Positions 20,571 to 28,035 of a DNA stretch of 28,035 bases are shown piece by piece; within the stretch, counting starts at the first letter, position 1; every line of letters begins with the position of its first letter. The stretch lies in NCBI GenBank assembly GCA_910587895.1, contig CAJUOE010000221.1, positions 1 to 28,035 of the forward strand, in the 5' to 3' direction. The DNA is from an uncultured Lachnospiraceae bacterium (GTDB taxonomy: Bacteria > Bacillota > Clostridia > Lachnospirales > Lachnospiraceae). The position numbers were made by a program, and so were the translations under genes. Under the pieces are notes generated by a model. The model saw only the letters and a list, made by a program, of their open reading frames with translations, was not told the origin of the DNA and did not search any database.

Positions 20571-23500
20571 TTACAGTGTCTGCGTGTTCTTTGCGAGCCT
20601 TCCCATGCCGTCCGTCCTGTTTAAGGATGTATCATTGACAAATCGGATGTAATTTCCATTATTTTGCATGTCATGGAACATTCTGTCCTTAAATTCATCG
20701 TAGTTGGTAACGTTCGGGAGGGTAATGCTGTCGATGTTTACAACGTTGCTCAGGCTATTTATGCTGGGCGTTGCTGTAAGATCTGGAACCACATCGCTGA
20801 TGCTAAGGGTTTGGATCGGGGCATCCAGCATATTTCCAGAAAGAATTCTCGGTTTCCTCGTATCAGGTGCGGCATAGATATCTGAGGTGCGTTCCATGGT
20901 ATTCAATATCATAACTTCCTGTTCCAGGGAAGCTTGTTTCAGGGAACCCCGCCCATGGTAATCCTCGAATAGGATATCTGGTTCAAGGTGGGAAAAGCCC
21001 AAATTCTTTAAGGTGTCTTTTTCAGTAGGAATACGTTTGAAGGAAGATCCTTCTAAAACGACTTCCTGTTTGGAAGAACCATTTTTCTTGGAATTGGAGG
21101 ACTTTTTCTTGGAACTGGAGGACTTCTTTTTGTTATTGTTTTTCTTGTTGGTGGAGGATTTCTTTTTGTTATTGTTCTTCTTGTCGTTATTGTTTTTTGT
21201 ACCTTCGTTGTTGTCCTTCGTGCCGCTTAAGGCTGTCCTGCTATCCACGATTGCCTGGATGATATTATCCACATTTCCGCTTATGCTGGTTGAAATGCCG
21301 GCAAGCAGGCTCTTGTTTTCTTCCTTATAGTCGTTTGCAGTCGCGATGTTGCTGAGATAGCTTGAAATTATTCCGGCGTTTTCCTGTGCCATTCTATGGC
21401 CTTCTTCCACAAGTCCATGGAAGTCATCCATTTTCTTTTCCGTGAGTTCCCGGTATTGCTCATACAGTTTGTCGAGCATTGCCTGCTGGTCGGAGATGAG
21501 CCTGTTGTATTCCGTCTCGCGCAGGTCATCCTCCTTGTCGTCAAGCTCTTTCTGGAGCCTCTGGAGTTTTGCACGGCCTTCCTCTGACGTGTCGCCGGAA
21601 TATGCGGCTATCTGCTTGCGGACAGTTGCGATGTCCCTGGTCTTTTGGCTGATGGTCCTTTGGTAGTCATGCAGGTCCTTCTCGGCATTCATTGCCTCTT
21701 TCCTGGCGTTGATCAGCTCCTGGAGCTTGTCAAGCTCTGCCTGGTATTTTTCCTTTACGATGTCTGCAAGTGCGGATTCAAGGCTGTGAGTCTGCTTGAT
21801 GTCATCCTGCCATTTTGTGTAAGTCTCGCTCAGTTTCTTTTGCAGGTCGTCAACGGAATTGAAGGTGATGCCGAGGGTGTTGCTGTGGAGGGTTCCGGAG
21901 TCCAGCATACGCCTGAGCTCATCGACTTCTGTTTTGTCCCTGTCCGCGTTATTCTTGGACGCGTAGTAGCTCGTGGACAGTGAGCCGAGGCGGGCAAGAC
22001 CTGCCTCCGTGAATTTGCCTGTTTCCGCATCGGTGCTTTTTTCGTGTGCGAACAGCCCCTGCAGGAATTCCTGCTCCGTGATGATGCGGCTGATACTGTC
22101 TGAGATGTCGTCGAACATGTCAAAATGGAGTTGGTTGATGGCATTGTTGAGCTCGTAGGTTTCCTTCACACAGTCGGAGATGGAGGCGGAGACTTGCTGT
22201 ATCTGGTCTTTTGCGTCGTACCATTCATCTGTGTACTTTTTAATATGCGTGAGGCTTTTCTCCAGGTCCTTTTTTTCCGCCTCATACTGGTTGAGGTTTT
22301 TTTGGGTGCTGGTTTTCTTTGCCTTATAGTAGGATATGTTCACTTTCCTGCCTGCGGCCTCCAGCTCGGACATTTTGTTGTCCTTTGCGGACGTCCTGTA
22401 TCCGGCTCGCTTTATTTTTTTGTCGTAGTGGCCTGCAATGTTATCGAATTTGAGCTTGCTTGCCTCAACTTTCCATCTATTGTAGTCCTGCTGCGCAGAT
22501 TGCCTGTCGTTACCGGCTTTCTTGCGTGCCTTGAGGGCCTCATTGTATTTGACGGCGGCCTGGTATCCGGCAGAATTTTCGGTGAAACGCGAAAGGTTGA
22601 CTTCCTTGTTCTTCCGTACGGATTTCTGGATCATCTTGCGTTCCCTTGCCGTAATGCCGTCATCCCCGTCCAGGTTCTGGTTCTTTAGCAATTCTTTTTT
22701 TGCTGAACTTAAAGATTTTTTGGTTTCTTTTTCTGCCTTCTTATATGCATTGAGGGTTTGTTTCTCTTTAGTAGTCTGCTTGTCTATTATTTTATTTTTT
22801 TCCGTATATTTGGTTTTATTATCAAGCTCTTTATTCAGGAGGTCGATGGCGTTGCTGAATATGTCCACCTTCTTTGCCGCCTTGTCCAGCGGGAGGTTGT
22901 AAAGCTTTTCCGCGATTTCCCGGAAGGAGTCCATGGAGTCCTGCGCCTTGTCATACCAGTCCTGGTATTCCTTTATCTTTTTCGCAAGGCCTTCATCCTC
23001 GATGGTATCAATGTCGAGCGCCCCGTTGCGGACTTTTTCGGCATATTTTTCATCCAGACCGATGGCATTTGCCTTTTCCATGTCTTTGTTATAAGCGCTG
23101 CTATAGGTAGAGAGCTGGCTTTTGGCAAGAGAGGCGGCTTTCTGATAGTATATATTGAGGAACCCGTTTGTGAGCGCGGTCTCAGCCTGCGCCAGCCATT
23201 TGTCGAAGGAGCTTTTCAGCCTTTTGATGAAACGTTCCAGCCAGTTGAAGGATTCCTTGAATTCCTTTTTTTCGGGCTGTTTGTCCGGGGATTTGGTTGA
23301 GCCGCCTGTGGTGGGGGTTTTGGGTGTGTGGGGGGAACCAAAAGACATGTTTCTTGTTTTTAAGATTATATCCTGTGCAATTTCCAACGCCTCGTCACCA
23401 ACAGTATTCAGTTTGTTTCCCTTGTCATCATATCCCCCTGTTTTGTTGGCAAAGTCGATTGCAGCGTCCAGTCCGCACGTTGTTGCTATCAGAGATTCCA

Positions 23501-26444
23501 TGGCGGTTATTTTCTCGGAAACGCCAAGATCGCTTGACTTAAATATCCTCATTGCCTCAATTGCGGCTAAAATGGAGTTTCTCACGCCATCTGTTGCGCC
23601 CTGTTCCTGCAAGAGGAGGTCTATTTGGTTGAATGTGGCATCCGTGATCCCATATTTTGTGTTTAGCAGGTCATTTTCAGCAATATTTTCTGCCTCTTCC
23701 ATTAGGCGGGCCTGGTCGTATTTTCGGCATAACTCATCTTGTACGAATGCTTCAGCATTTTCCACGTCCATTGCTTCAAGCTGGCTGACATAGTAGTCTT
23801 TATTTGCCTCAGTCAAGTTTGCGAGGAAGTTGTTGCTGTTGATGTATGCAGACGCAAGCTTGTTTGTTGCCTCCCGCACTTCGTCCATGGAAGAGCCAGC
23901 ATTGCCAAGCACTGACTGATATTGTTCCCATTCTGCTGTCTGTTCTTTCAGCCCGCTGTCCATGCCGGCGAGAACATCTGAACTTATTGCCTCGCCGGGA
24001 TTTTCCTCTCTGTAAGATAGGTTATCGGAAAGATCGGAAATTCCATTTTTCATGGAAGAGAGCTGTTCGGAAGATGACTTGAGCTCGTTGATTTGCAATA
24101 TCAGAGCCTCAATTTTCTCGTTGTCGTCCGGCTCAATGCCAAGCATGGACAGGAAGGTGCTTGAGCCTTCCGTCTCATTGAAAGTATCGCTGGTCAGTTG
24201 CCCGGTTCCTGCAAGGGTCAGGAGGTTTCCTTTCATGCTGTTCAGGGATTCGTTTTCGGTTGTGTCGAGGGAGTTCCAGGCTTGGCGGAATGGAAGGGGA
24301 GAGTTGATTTGCTCTTCTCCGTTTTTTTGGGACTTTATTTTTTCTAATGCTGCATTATAGTTGTCTATGGATAAGGCTGCGCCATTTAACTTTTCCTTCT
24401 GGGATTCCAATGCTGCTTCAAACTCTTCTGAGTTGGCAAGCAGGGTGTCTTCCTGTGACAGGGAATTAACCCAGTCTGTGAGGGTAGCAACATTTATCTG
24501 GTTCAGCGAATCCTGGAATAAGTTCCCTGCTCCTGCAGTTGAACTTTTATCAGGGAGAAGCCTGTTTAATAAATCCTCTTTAGACTGAGATGCGACCAAT
24601 CCCATTTCAATCATCTTATTGATTAGTTCTTCAAGCGTAAGGTTGTATTTATCAGCAATAAGTTGAAGTTCCGTATAATCGTCAATTTGATCCCCTGTTG
24701 CATTCTTGGAATCAAAATTAAGTATTTCTTCCGAGGTATTGAAACTATTGACGGCATCTTTGACATCATTTTCAAAGTTGTCGCTGTCATCGCTTAAAGC
24801 TGTTTTAAATTTCACCTCGAATTCCCAGCTGCCGACAGATTCCCTCAGTTCAGGGTACATATTATTGAAATAATCTATAACGCTTTGGTCTTCAATCCCG
24901 GCAATAGCATTTTGTACCGTTTCTGCATAAGATTGCCTTGCATCAGCAATTGCAGATTCATCACCGCTGGCATATATGTTCTGGAATTTTTGATGCTCCC
25001 TTTTGATCTCATCGAAAGATTTCTTATAATCTTCATTGGGATAAATTTCATCGTATAGCACGCTTTGGCTGTATAGTTCGTTGTAGCCGTCAAGTTTTTC
25101 TTTTGTTTTGGCAGTTTGTTCTGACAGGTCATTTAGGAAAGTTTCATCTATCCCCATATTCTTGGCAAGGGACTGGATGTTAAGCAGCTTATCGTAAACC
25201 TCGTTTAAACTGCCAGACAGTGTAAAGTCTGTAGGGGGCTGTGCAGCTAGTCCGCCTTCAAATTGGTGGCGTTGAGAGTTGGATGAGTTTGTTTCTGCCC
25301 CGAATAGATCCTTCAACCTTTTTTTAAATTCTCCATATTTATCAAATTTTTGATCAATGAAAAAAGTAACTTTTGCATTTTCCATCTCTTTCTTCATTCT
25401 GTCAAAGTTATCCGTGCTTCCGCTCCAAAAGTTAGACCAGGAGTCGCCGGCTTTTTCTGTCCAGCTTTTTCCAGAACCTGATTTGAATGCATTTTTGGCC
25501 TCCTGCCATTCTCGCTCCGTGAGGGTATCCAGGGCGCCTGTCTGACCGTTGATGGCATCTGTGACTAATTTGGCAGCCTCAGCCTCGCTTCCAAATTTCG
25601 CAATCATCTCGTCCTGCAAAGACAGGAGCTCCTGCCGTGCATTATAAGTTTCTTCGTAAGAAGAGGAATTGTCATTGATGATTTTATACAAATTATCAAT
25701 TTCAGCCTTATAACCGTTGATATCTGACTTGGTAGAAGAGAACTGGCTGCCTAATTCACTTGCGTCTTCCAGCAACCTGTCAGATGCAGTTGCACAGCTA
25801 TAGATTAAATTGATTGCCTCACCGATTGCCCATGAGGCAAGCATGTTTCCAGCAGTTGCCAGGGCGCTGAATGCCACGCTGCCTGCCCTGGCTGAAAGCG
25901 TCTGTGCCTTGAGGGATTCATTCTGGGCGATGGCGGAGGTTCGGGCTTCTATGTTAGCTTTTTTTACATCATCGACGGAAGATGCTAATACGTCATTTTG
26001 TTTTGCATAGTTTAAAAGATATTCTTGACCATTTTTGAAGAGATTTTCATGATCATCCCACGAACCCATAGTTGCGTTTATTTCAGTCTGTATATCTTGA
26101 AGTTTTTTTAACTTTTTTCTTGCTGATTTGGTATCAAGTTTAGGGATATAGGAATCAATATTTTCTTTTGAAACGATATCTCCGGAGTTGTTTTTTAACA
26201 AACCAATACCTTCTTTAGATTGGGCGCTAAACATGGCGTACAAGGTATTTTTAAACTTATCGCCCAAACCTTCCGATTCTTTAAAAACTCTTGATACTTC
26301 TCCTCCCCACTCTGCAAAGTTTCTTTTGCTGAATCCTAATTGATGAGTAATACCATCTAAATCTGTTTTGTATGTTTTGAATATCGTACTATATAGAGCC
26401 TGTGATATGTGAAATATTACATTATATGGTCTGTGGAGAACCAT
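20571..26444 (-). CDS. Phage tail tape measure protein, C-terminal part of an interrupted gene
   Basis: The tape measure protein sets tail length and helps DNA ejection. This 1957-residue ORF is the larger part of a split gene; the N-terminal part is at 27424-28035. The first ~20 residues (MVLHRPYNVIFHISQ...) look like translated insertion DNA, and phage-like sequence resumes about IFKTYKTDLDGITHQLGF. A hydrophobic stretch near 188-217 (AFSALATAGNMLASWAIGEA) is typical. Most of the rest is helical and coiled-coil. Residues about 1740-1795 are a low-complexity Lys/Asn/Ser tract built of NNNKKKSS-like repeats. No start with a good ribosome binding site was found at its head, so it may not be translated alone. 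Confidence 0.75.
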   Translation of the reverse strand: MVLHRPYNVIFHISQALYSTIFKTYKTDLDGITHQLGFSKRNFAEWGGEVSRVFKESEGLGDKFKNTLYAMFSAQSKEGIGLLKNNSGDIVSKENIDSYIPKLDTKSARKKLKKLQDIQTEINATMGSWDDHENLFKNGQEYLLNYAKQNDVLASSVDDVKKANIEARTSAIAQNESLKAQTLSARAGSVAFSALATAGNMLASWAIGEAINLIYSCATASDRLLEDASELGSQFSSTKSDINGYKAEIDNLYKIINDNSSSYEETYNARQELLSLQDEMIAKFGSEAEAAKLVTDAINGQTGALDTLTEREWQEAKNAFKSGSGKSWTEKAGDSWSNFWSGSTDNFDRMKKEMENAKVTFFIDQKFDKYGEFKKRLKDLFGAETNSSNSQRHQFEGGLAAQPPTDFTLSGSLNEVYDKLLNIQSLAKNMGIDETFLNDLSEQTAKTKEKLDGYNELYSQSVLYDEIYPNEDYKKSFDEIKREHQKFQNIYASGDESAIADARQSYAETVQNAIAGIEDQSVIDYFNNMYPELRESVGSWEFEVKFKTALSDDSDNFENDVKDAVNSFNTSEEILNFDSKNATGDQIDDYTELQLIADKYNLTLEELINKMIEMGLVASQSKEDLLNRLLPDKSSTAGAGNLFQDSLNQINVATLTDWVNSLSQEDTLLANSEEFEAALESQKEKLNGAALSIDNYNAALEKIKSQKNGEEQINSPLPFRQAWNSLDTTENESLNSMKGNLLTLAGTGQLTSDTFNETEGSSTFLSMLGIEPDDNEKIEALILQINELKSSSEQLSSMKNGISDLSDNLSYREENPGEAISSDVLAGMDSGLKEQTAEWEQYQSVLGNAGSSMDEVREATNKLASAYINSNNFLANLTEANKDYYVSQLEAMDVENAEAFVQDELCRKYDQARLMEEAENIAENDLLNTKYGITDATFNQIDLLLQEQGATDGVRNSILAAIEAMRIFKSSDLGVSEKITAMESLIATTCGLDAAIDFANKTGGYDDKGNKLNTVGDEALEIAQDIILKTRNMSFGSPHTPKTPTTGGSTKSPDKQPEKKEFKESFNWLERFIKRLKSSFDKWLAQAETALTNGFLNIYYQKAASLAKSQLSTYSSAYNKDMEKANAIGLDEKYAEKVRNGALDIDTIEDEGLAKKIKEYQDWYDKAQDSMDSFREIAEKLYNLPLDKAAKKVDIFSNAIDLLNKELDNKTKYTEKNKIIDKQTTKEKQTLNAYKKAEKETKKSLSSAKKELLKNQNLDGDDGITARERKMIQKSVRKNKEVNLSRFTENSAGYQAAVKYNEALKARKKAGNDRQSAQQDYNRWKVEASKLKFDNIAGHYDKKIKRAGYRTSAKDNKMSELEAAGRKVNISYYKAKKTSTQKNLNQYEAEKKDLEKSLTHIKKYTDEWYDAKDQIQQVSASISDCVKETYELNNAINQLHFDMFDDISDSISRIITEQEFLQGLFAHEKSTDAETGKFTEAGLARLGSLSTSYYASKNNADRDKTEVDELRRMLDSGTLHSNTLGITFNSVDDLQKKLSETYTKWQDDIKQTHSLESALADIVKEKYQAELDKLQELINARKEAMNAEKDLHDYQRTISQKTRDIATVRKQIAAYSGDTSEEGRAKLQRLQKELDDKEDDLRETEYNRLISDQQAMLDKLYEQYRELTEKKMDDFHGLVEEGHRMAQENAGIISSYLSNIATANDYKEENKSLLAGISTSISGNVDNIIQAIVDSRTALSGTKDNNEGTKNNNDKKNNNKKKSSTNKKNNNKKKSSSSKKKSSNSKKNGSSKQEVVLEGSSFKRIPTEKDTLKNLGFSHLEPDILFEDYHGRGSLKQASLEQEVMILNTMERTSDIYAAPDTRKPRILSGNMLDAPIQTLSISDVVPDLTATPSINSLSNVVNIDSITLPNVTNYDEFKDRMFHDMQNNGNYIRFVNDTSLNRTDGMGRLAKNTQTL

Positions 26445-26463
26445 AAAAGCATTGTGGCGATGC

Positions 26464-26492
26464 TTGTTATATTAGAAAATTTATGGTATTAT
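26464..26492 (+). promoter_or_regulatory. Promoter of the zinc-ribbon gene
   Basis: TTGTTA (26464-26469), a 17-bp spacer and TATTAT (26487-26492) preceded by TGG, an extended -10. The gene starts 25 bp downstream. Confidence 0.7.
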
Positions 26493-26516
26493 AAAAACAA
26501 AAAGGAATGGTGTTAA

Positions 26517-26975
26517 ATGTATAAATATTGTAGAAAATGTGGTGATATCATTTATGGTTATGATGCTGAAACAGAGGAGAAATGTGCGTATTGTGGCAGC
26601 ATTGTATTTCCTATGCCTGAAAAATACATTCAGGAAGATGAGATACTTACGGATGAAGAATTTCATGAGCGGGAGCCTGTAATAAGAGAAGAATTTATAA
26701 AAAATTTGCCGGAATTTGATCCACTCCTCTTTGAAGACAGAGAATATAAAGAGGAAAAATATGCAGAGTCATATGAGAGTTTCAAGGCAAAAATGGATCA
26801 TGGCAGAGCGGTATTGGAAGAACGCTCTCGCCGCCCTAAATGCCCAAGTTGCGGAAGCAGCAATATTTCTAAGGTTGGGCTGATAAGCAGGGCAATATCA
26901 TTTGAGTTGGTTGGTTTTGCCAGCAGTAAAATTGGGAAGACGCATAAATGCAATAATTGTGGAACCATGTGGTAG
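26517..26975 (+). CDS. Double zinc-ribbon protein of unknown function
   Basis: The 152-residue product has two treble-Cys-pair zinc sites: C5/C8 with C23/C26 at the N-terminus and C109/C112 with C145/C148 at the C-terminus. Between them is an acidic, Glu-rich linker. The C-terminal part PKCPSCGSSNISKVGLISRA...KTHKCNNCGTMW resembles small zinc-ribbon proteins often found near Firmicute phages and integrated elements; their function is not established. AAAGGA lies ten bases before the ATG. It is opposite to the interrupted tape measure gene and has its own promoter. It looks like accessory cargo rather than part of the tail operon. Confidence 0.75.
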   Translation: MYKYCRKCGDIIYGYDAETEEKCAYCGSIVFPMPEKYIQEDEILTDEEFHEREPVIREEFIKNLPEFDPLLFEDREYKEEKYAESYESFKAKMDHGRAVLEERSRRPKCPSCGSSNISKVGLISRAISFELVGFASSKIGKTHKCNNCGTMW

Positions 26976-26979
26976 GAAT

Positions 26980-27077
26980 TAAAATCATGCATTAGCTATT
27001 TAGCGGTAGTGATGGGGATTGGGAAGAACAAGATATATGATTTTAGTTCTTGCATCTGTCTTTTTATTTTATAAAAA
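26980..27077 (+). other. A/T-rich inverted repeats after the zinc-ribbon gene
   Basis: TAAAATCAT (26980-26988) is complementary to ATGATTTTA (27037-27045), and TTTTTAT-TTT-ATAAAAA (27061-27077) is a perfect 7-bp hairpin. Either could end the zinc-ribbon transcript. The second lies at the 3' side of the structured segment on the minus strand. Confidence 0.35.
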
Positions 27078-27082
27078 TGTTT

Positions 27083-27419
27083 CTCCGTTTCTTCCACATA
27101 CGGCTAGGAGAACTCCTTGTCTGGTTTGGCCGCCAGACAGGCGGCTAGTACCGAGCGCATATTATAAATGACAGCGTTTCATCTGCCACTTACCGCCTGT
27201 TGTCGCTACAGTGAGGGCTTTTCTCAGGGAGAACTGTCCCTACGGATGGTGGGAGCGTCACGTTGTTACGATCCAGACCATGTCGCCATGGAAGGAGTGT
27301 AGTGATGCGTTGCCGTTACGCAACCGTTGTACCCATTTTCCCGTATATTGAGGCTTCGTTTATGTCCGTGTATCTCACGGACAATGGCATGAAAACTCCG
27401 GTATCCCGGAGAACACATG
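27083..27419 (-). ncRNA. Highly structured RNA-like segment, candidate orphan HEARO/IsrB omega-RNA
   Basis: This ~335-nt segment has no gene but is packed with perfect hairpins: CTCCGG/CCGGAG (27396-27401/27406-27411), TGTCCGTG/CACGGACA (27363-27370/27376-27383), TGCGT/ACGCA (27306-27310/27318-27322), AGGGA/TCCCT (27226-27230/27237-27241), GCCGCC/GGCGGC (27129-27134/27140-27145) with a competing GTCTGG/CCAGAC pairing, and GGAG-AA-CTCC (27107-27116). On the minus strand it begins right after ATGA (complement of 27420-27423). HEARO RNAs, the guide RNAs of IsrB, are known to sit just after ATGA or GTGA. No IsrB gene follows. A degenerate group II intron is the main alternative, but no clear domain V or GTGYG start was found. 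Confidence 0.45.
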
Positions 27420-27423
27420 TCAT

Positions 27424-28035
27424 TTTCGGCATATTTCAACAATAAAAAGGCCAGACATTTTAGGCCTACCGAAGTTTTTCATGGAGGCGAACAGCCCGGC
27501 CCCAAGCCCGATTGAGCCAAAGGAACCAAGCTTGTCCGTGACCATGTTCACAACTGAGAGGAGGCTGTTCAGTCCATTGATGGCGGCAATTATGGCATCG
27601 GAATTGGCAAAGTTGCCGACGGTGTCCGTCCAGGTATTGGACAGGCGGTTCATGGAACCTTCCCATGAGCCGGCAATCTTTTCATTCCCTTCTGCGATGG
27701 AGCCGCTGCCGTTTGCGTAATCCTGGAGCATTTCCTCATACAGGCTGTAGTTCTCAAGGATTGCCTGGAAGGCGTCCGCTTCGGGGCCTCCGCCCACGGA
27801 GTCCAATAAGTTGGCTTTCCTGGCGTCGCCGGAATCCAGCCTGGAATATTCCGCTGCAAGGTCGTGGAGGATTGCCATCGGGTCGCGCAGGGAGGTGACC
27901 CCGTCCTTGGTTTCCCTCAGGGATACGTTCAGGGCGTTGCAGGCATCTTCCTCCGGTCAGTACCGCACCTTCCCAGCTGGTATGTCTCGGAAGAAATACA
28001 AACTCCTCCTTCTTTATCTTATCCTTAAACAGATC
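27424..28035 (-). pseudogene. Phage tape measure protein, N-terminal side fragment (frameshifted, runs off the window)
   Basis: The minus-strand frame from about 27952 encodes EEDACNALNVSLRETKDG then VTSLRDPMAILHDLAAEYSR and later NRLSNTWTDTVGNFANSDAI and GSIGLGAGLFASMKNFGRPK, a typical clostridial tape measure region. Further upstream this frame meets TGA (complement of 27957-27959), while another frame is open from the window edge (DLFKDKIKKEE...GAVLT). One extra base near 27953-27957 explains the switch, so the gene carries a frameshift. Downstream the frame ends at a TGA (27420-27422) at the insertion boundary. An ATG at 27876-27878 would open a 152-residue ORF but has no convincing ribosome binding site. 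Confidence 0.65.

Larger units (their letters stand above)
26425..27419. mobile_element. About 1 kb insertion splitting the tape measure gene
   Basis: Tape-measure-like coding stops near 27424 and resumes near 26390-26385 on the minus strand. Between them lie a structured RNA-like segment (27083-27419) and an oppositely oriented zinc-ribbon gene (26517-26975) with its own promoter. At the far end a TATGGT/ACCATA hairpin (26425-26445) may mark the other boundary. No transposase or nuclease gene is present. The right boundary is uncertain, and the two parts may have arrived separately. Confidence 0.45.

Noticed and set aside
22125..22688. Long plus-strand ORFs opposite the tape measure gene (187, 180 and 212 codons)
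   Set aside because: They are antisense shadows of a continuous coding frame, lack ribosome binding sites, and have no family-like motifs.
26980..27420. Intact group II intron
   Set aside because: The AGCCGTATG string near 27098-27106 (minus strand) recalls domain V, but its 3' arm does not match. No GTGYG start or reverse transcriptase gene is present, so this remains only an alternative for a degenerate element.

Overview
The window looks like the chromosome of a gut-type Lachnospiraceae (Clostridia, Bacillota). This is inferred from the secG-rnr-smpB-ssrA order, strong AGGAGG ribosome binding sites, GTG/TTG starts, TTGACA-17-TATAAT promoters, a PurO-like plus stand-alone AICAR formyltransferase pair, CheV, and a clostridial Lsa/CplR-type ABC-F gene. 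No species can be named from the sequence alone.

Layout. (1) 1-3723, housekeeping: a 135-bp cloverleaf-like inverted repeat, secG, RNase R, SmpB and tmRNA. This is a protein-export and RNA/translation quality-control block. (2) 3724-10371, signalling: a soluble zinc-binding (CZB) chemoreceptor preceded by a tiny leader-like ORF, a membrane protein of unknown role, an OmpR-type response regulator and its overlapping histidine kinase, an acidic-linker lipoprotein and CheV. (3) 10395-12398: two genes that together do the last two steps of IMP synthesis. (4) 12405-15617: tmcAL on the minus strand, then a divergent intergenic region with a 21-bp palindrome, a leader peptide and an attenuator-like hairpin ahead of an antibiotic-type ABC-F ATPase.

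(5) From the ABC-F stop codon to the window end is a decayed siphophage tail module read right to left: tape measure (frameshifted and split by an insertion), a small coiled-coil protein, distal tail protein, BppU-like tail fibre and holin. A tail endopeptidase (Tal), an endolysin and an integrase were not found in the window. A degenerate second copy of the fibre C-terminus overlaps the ABC-F stop codon, so the prophage remnant directly abuts that gene.

The most interesting parts lie in this phage block. Between the distal tail and fibre genes is a compact locus with the full layout of a type I toxin-antitoxin pair: a 34-residue membrane peptide, its own promoter, a hairpin covering its Shine-Dalgarno sequence, a convergent antisense promoter and a shared two-way terminator. 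Inside the tape measure gene is about 1 kb of foreign DNA. It holds a very structured ~335-nt RNA-like segment just after an ATGA, as expected for an orphan HEARO/IsrB omega-RNA, and an oppositely oriented double zinc-ribbon gene with its own promoter.
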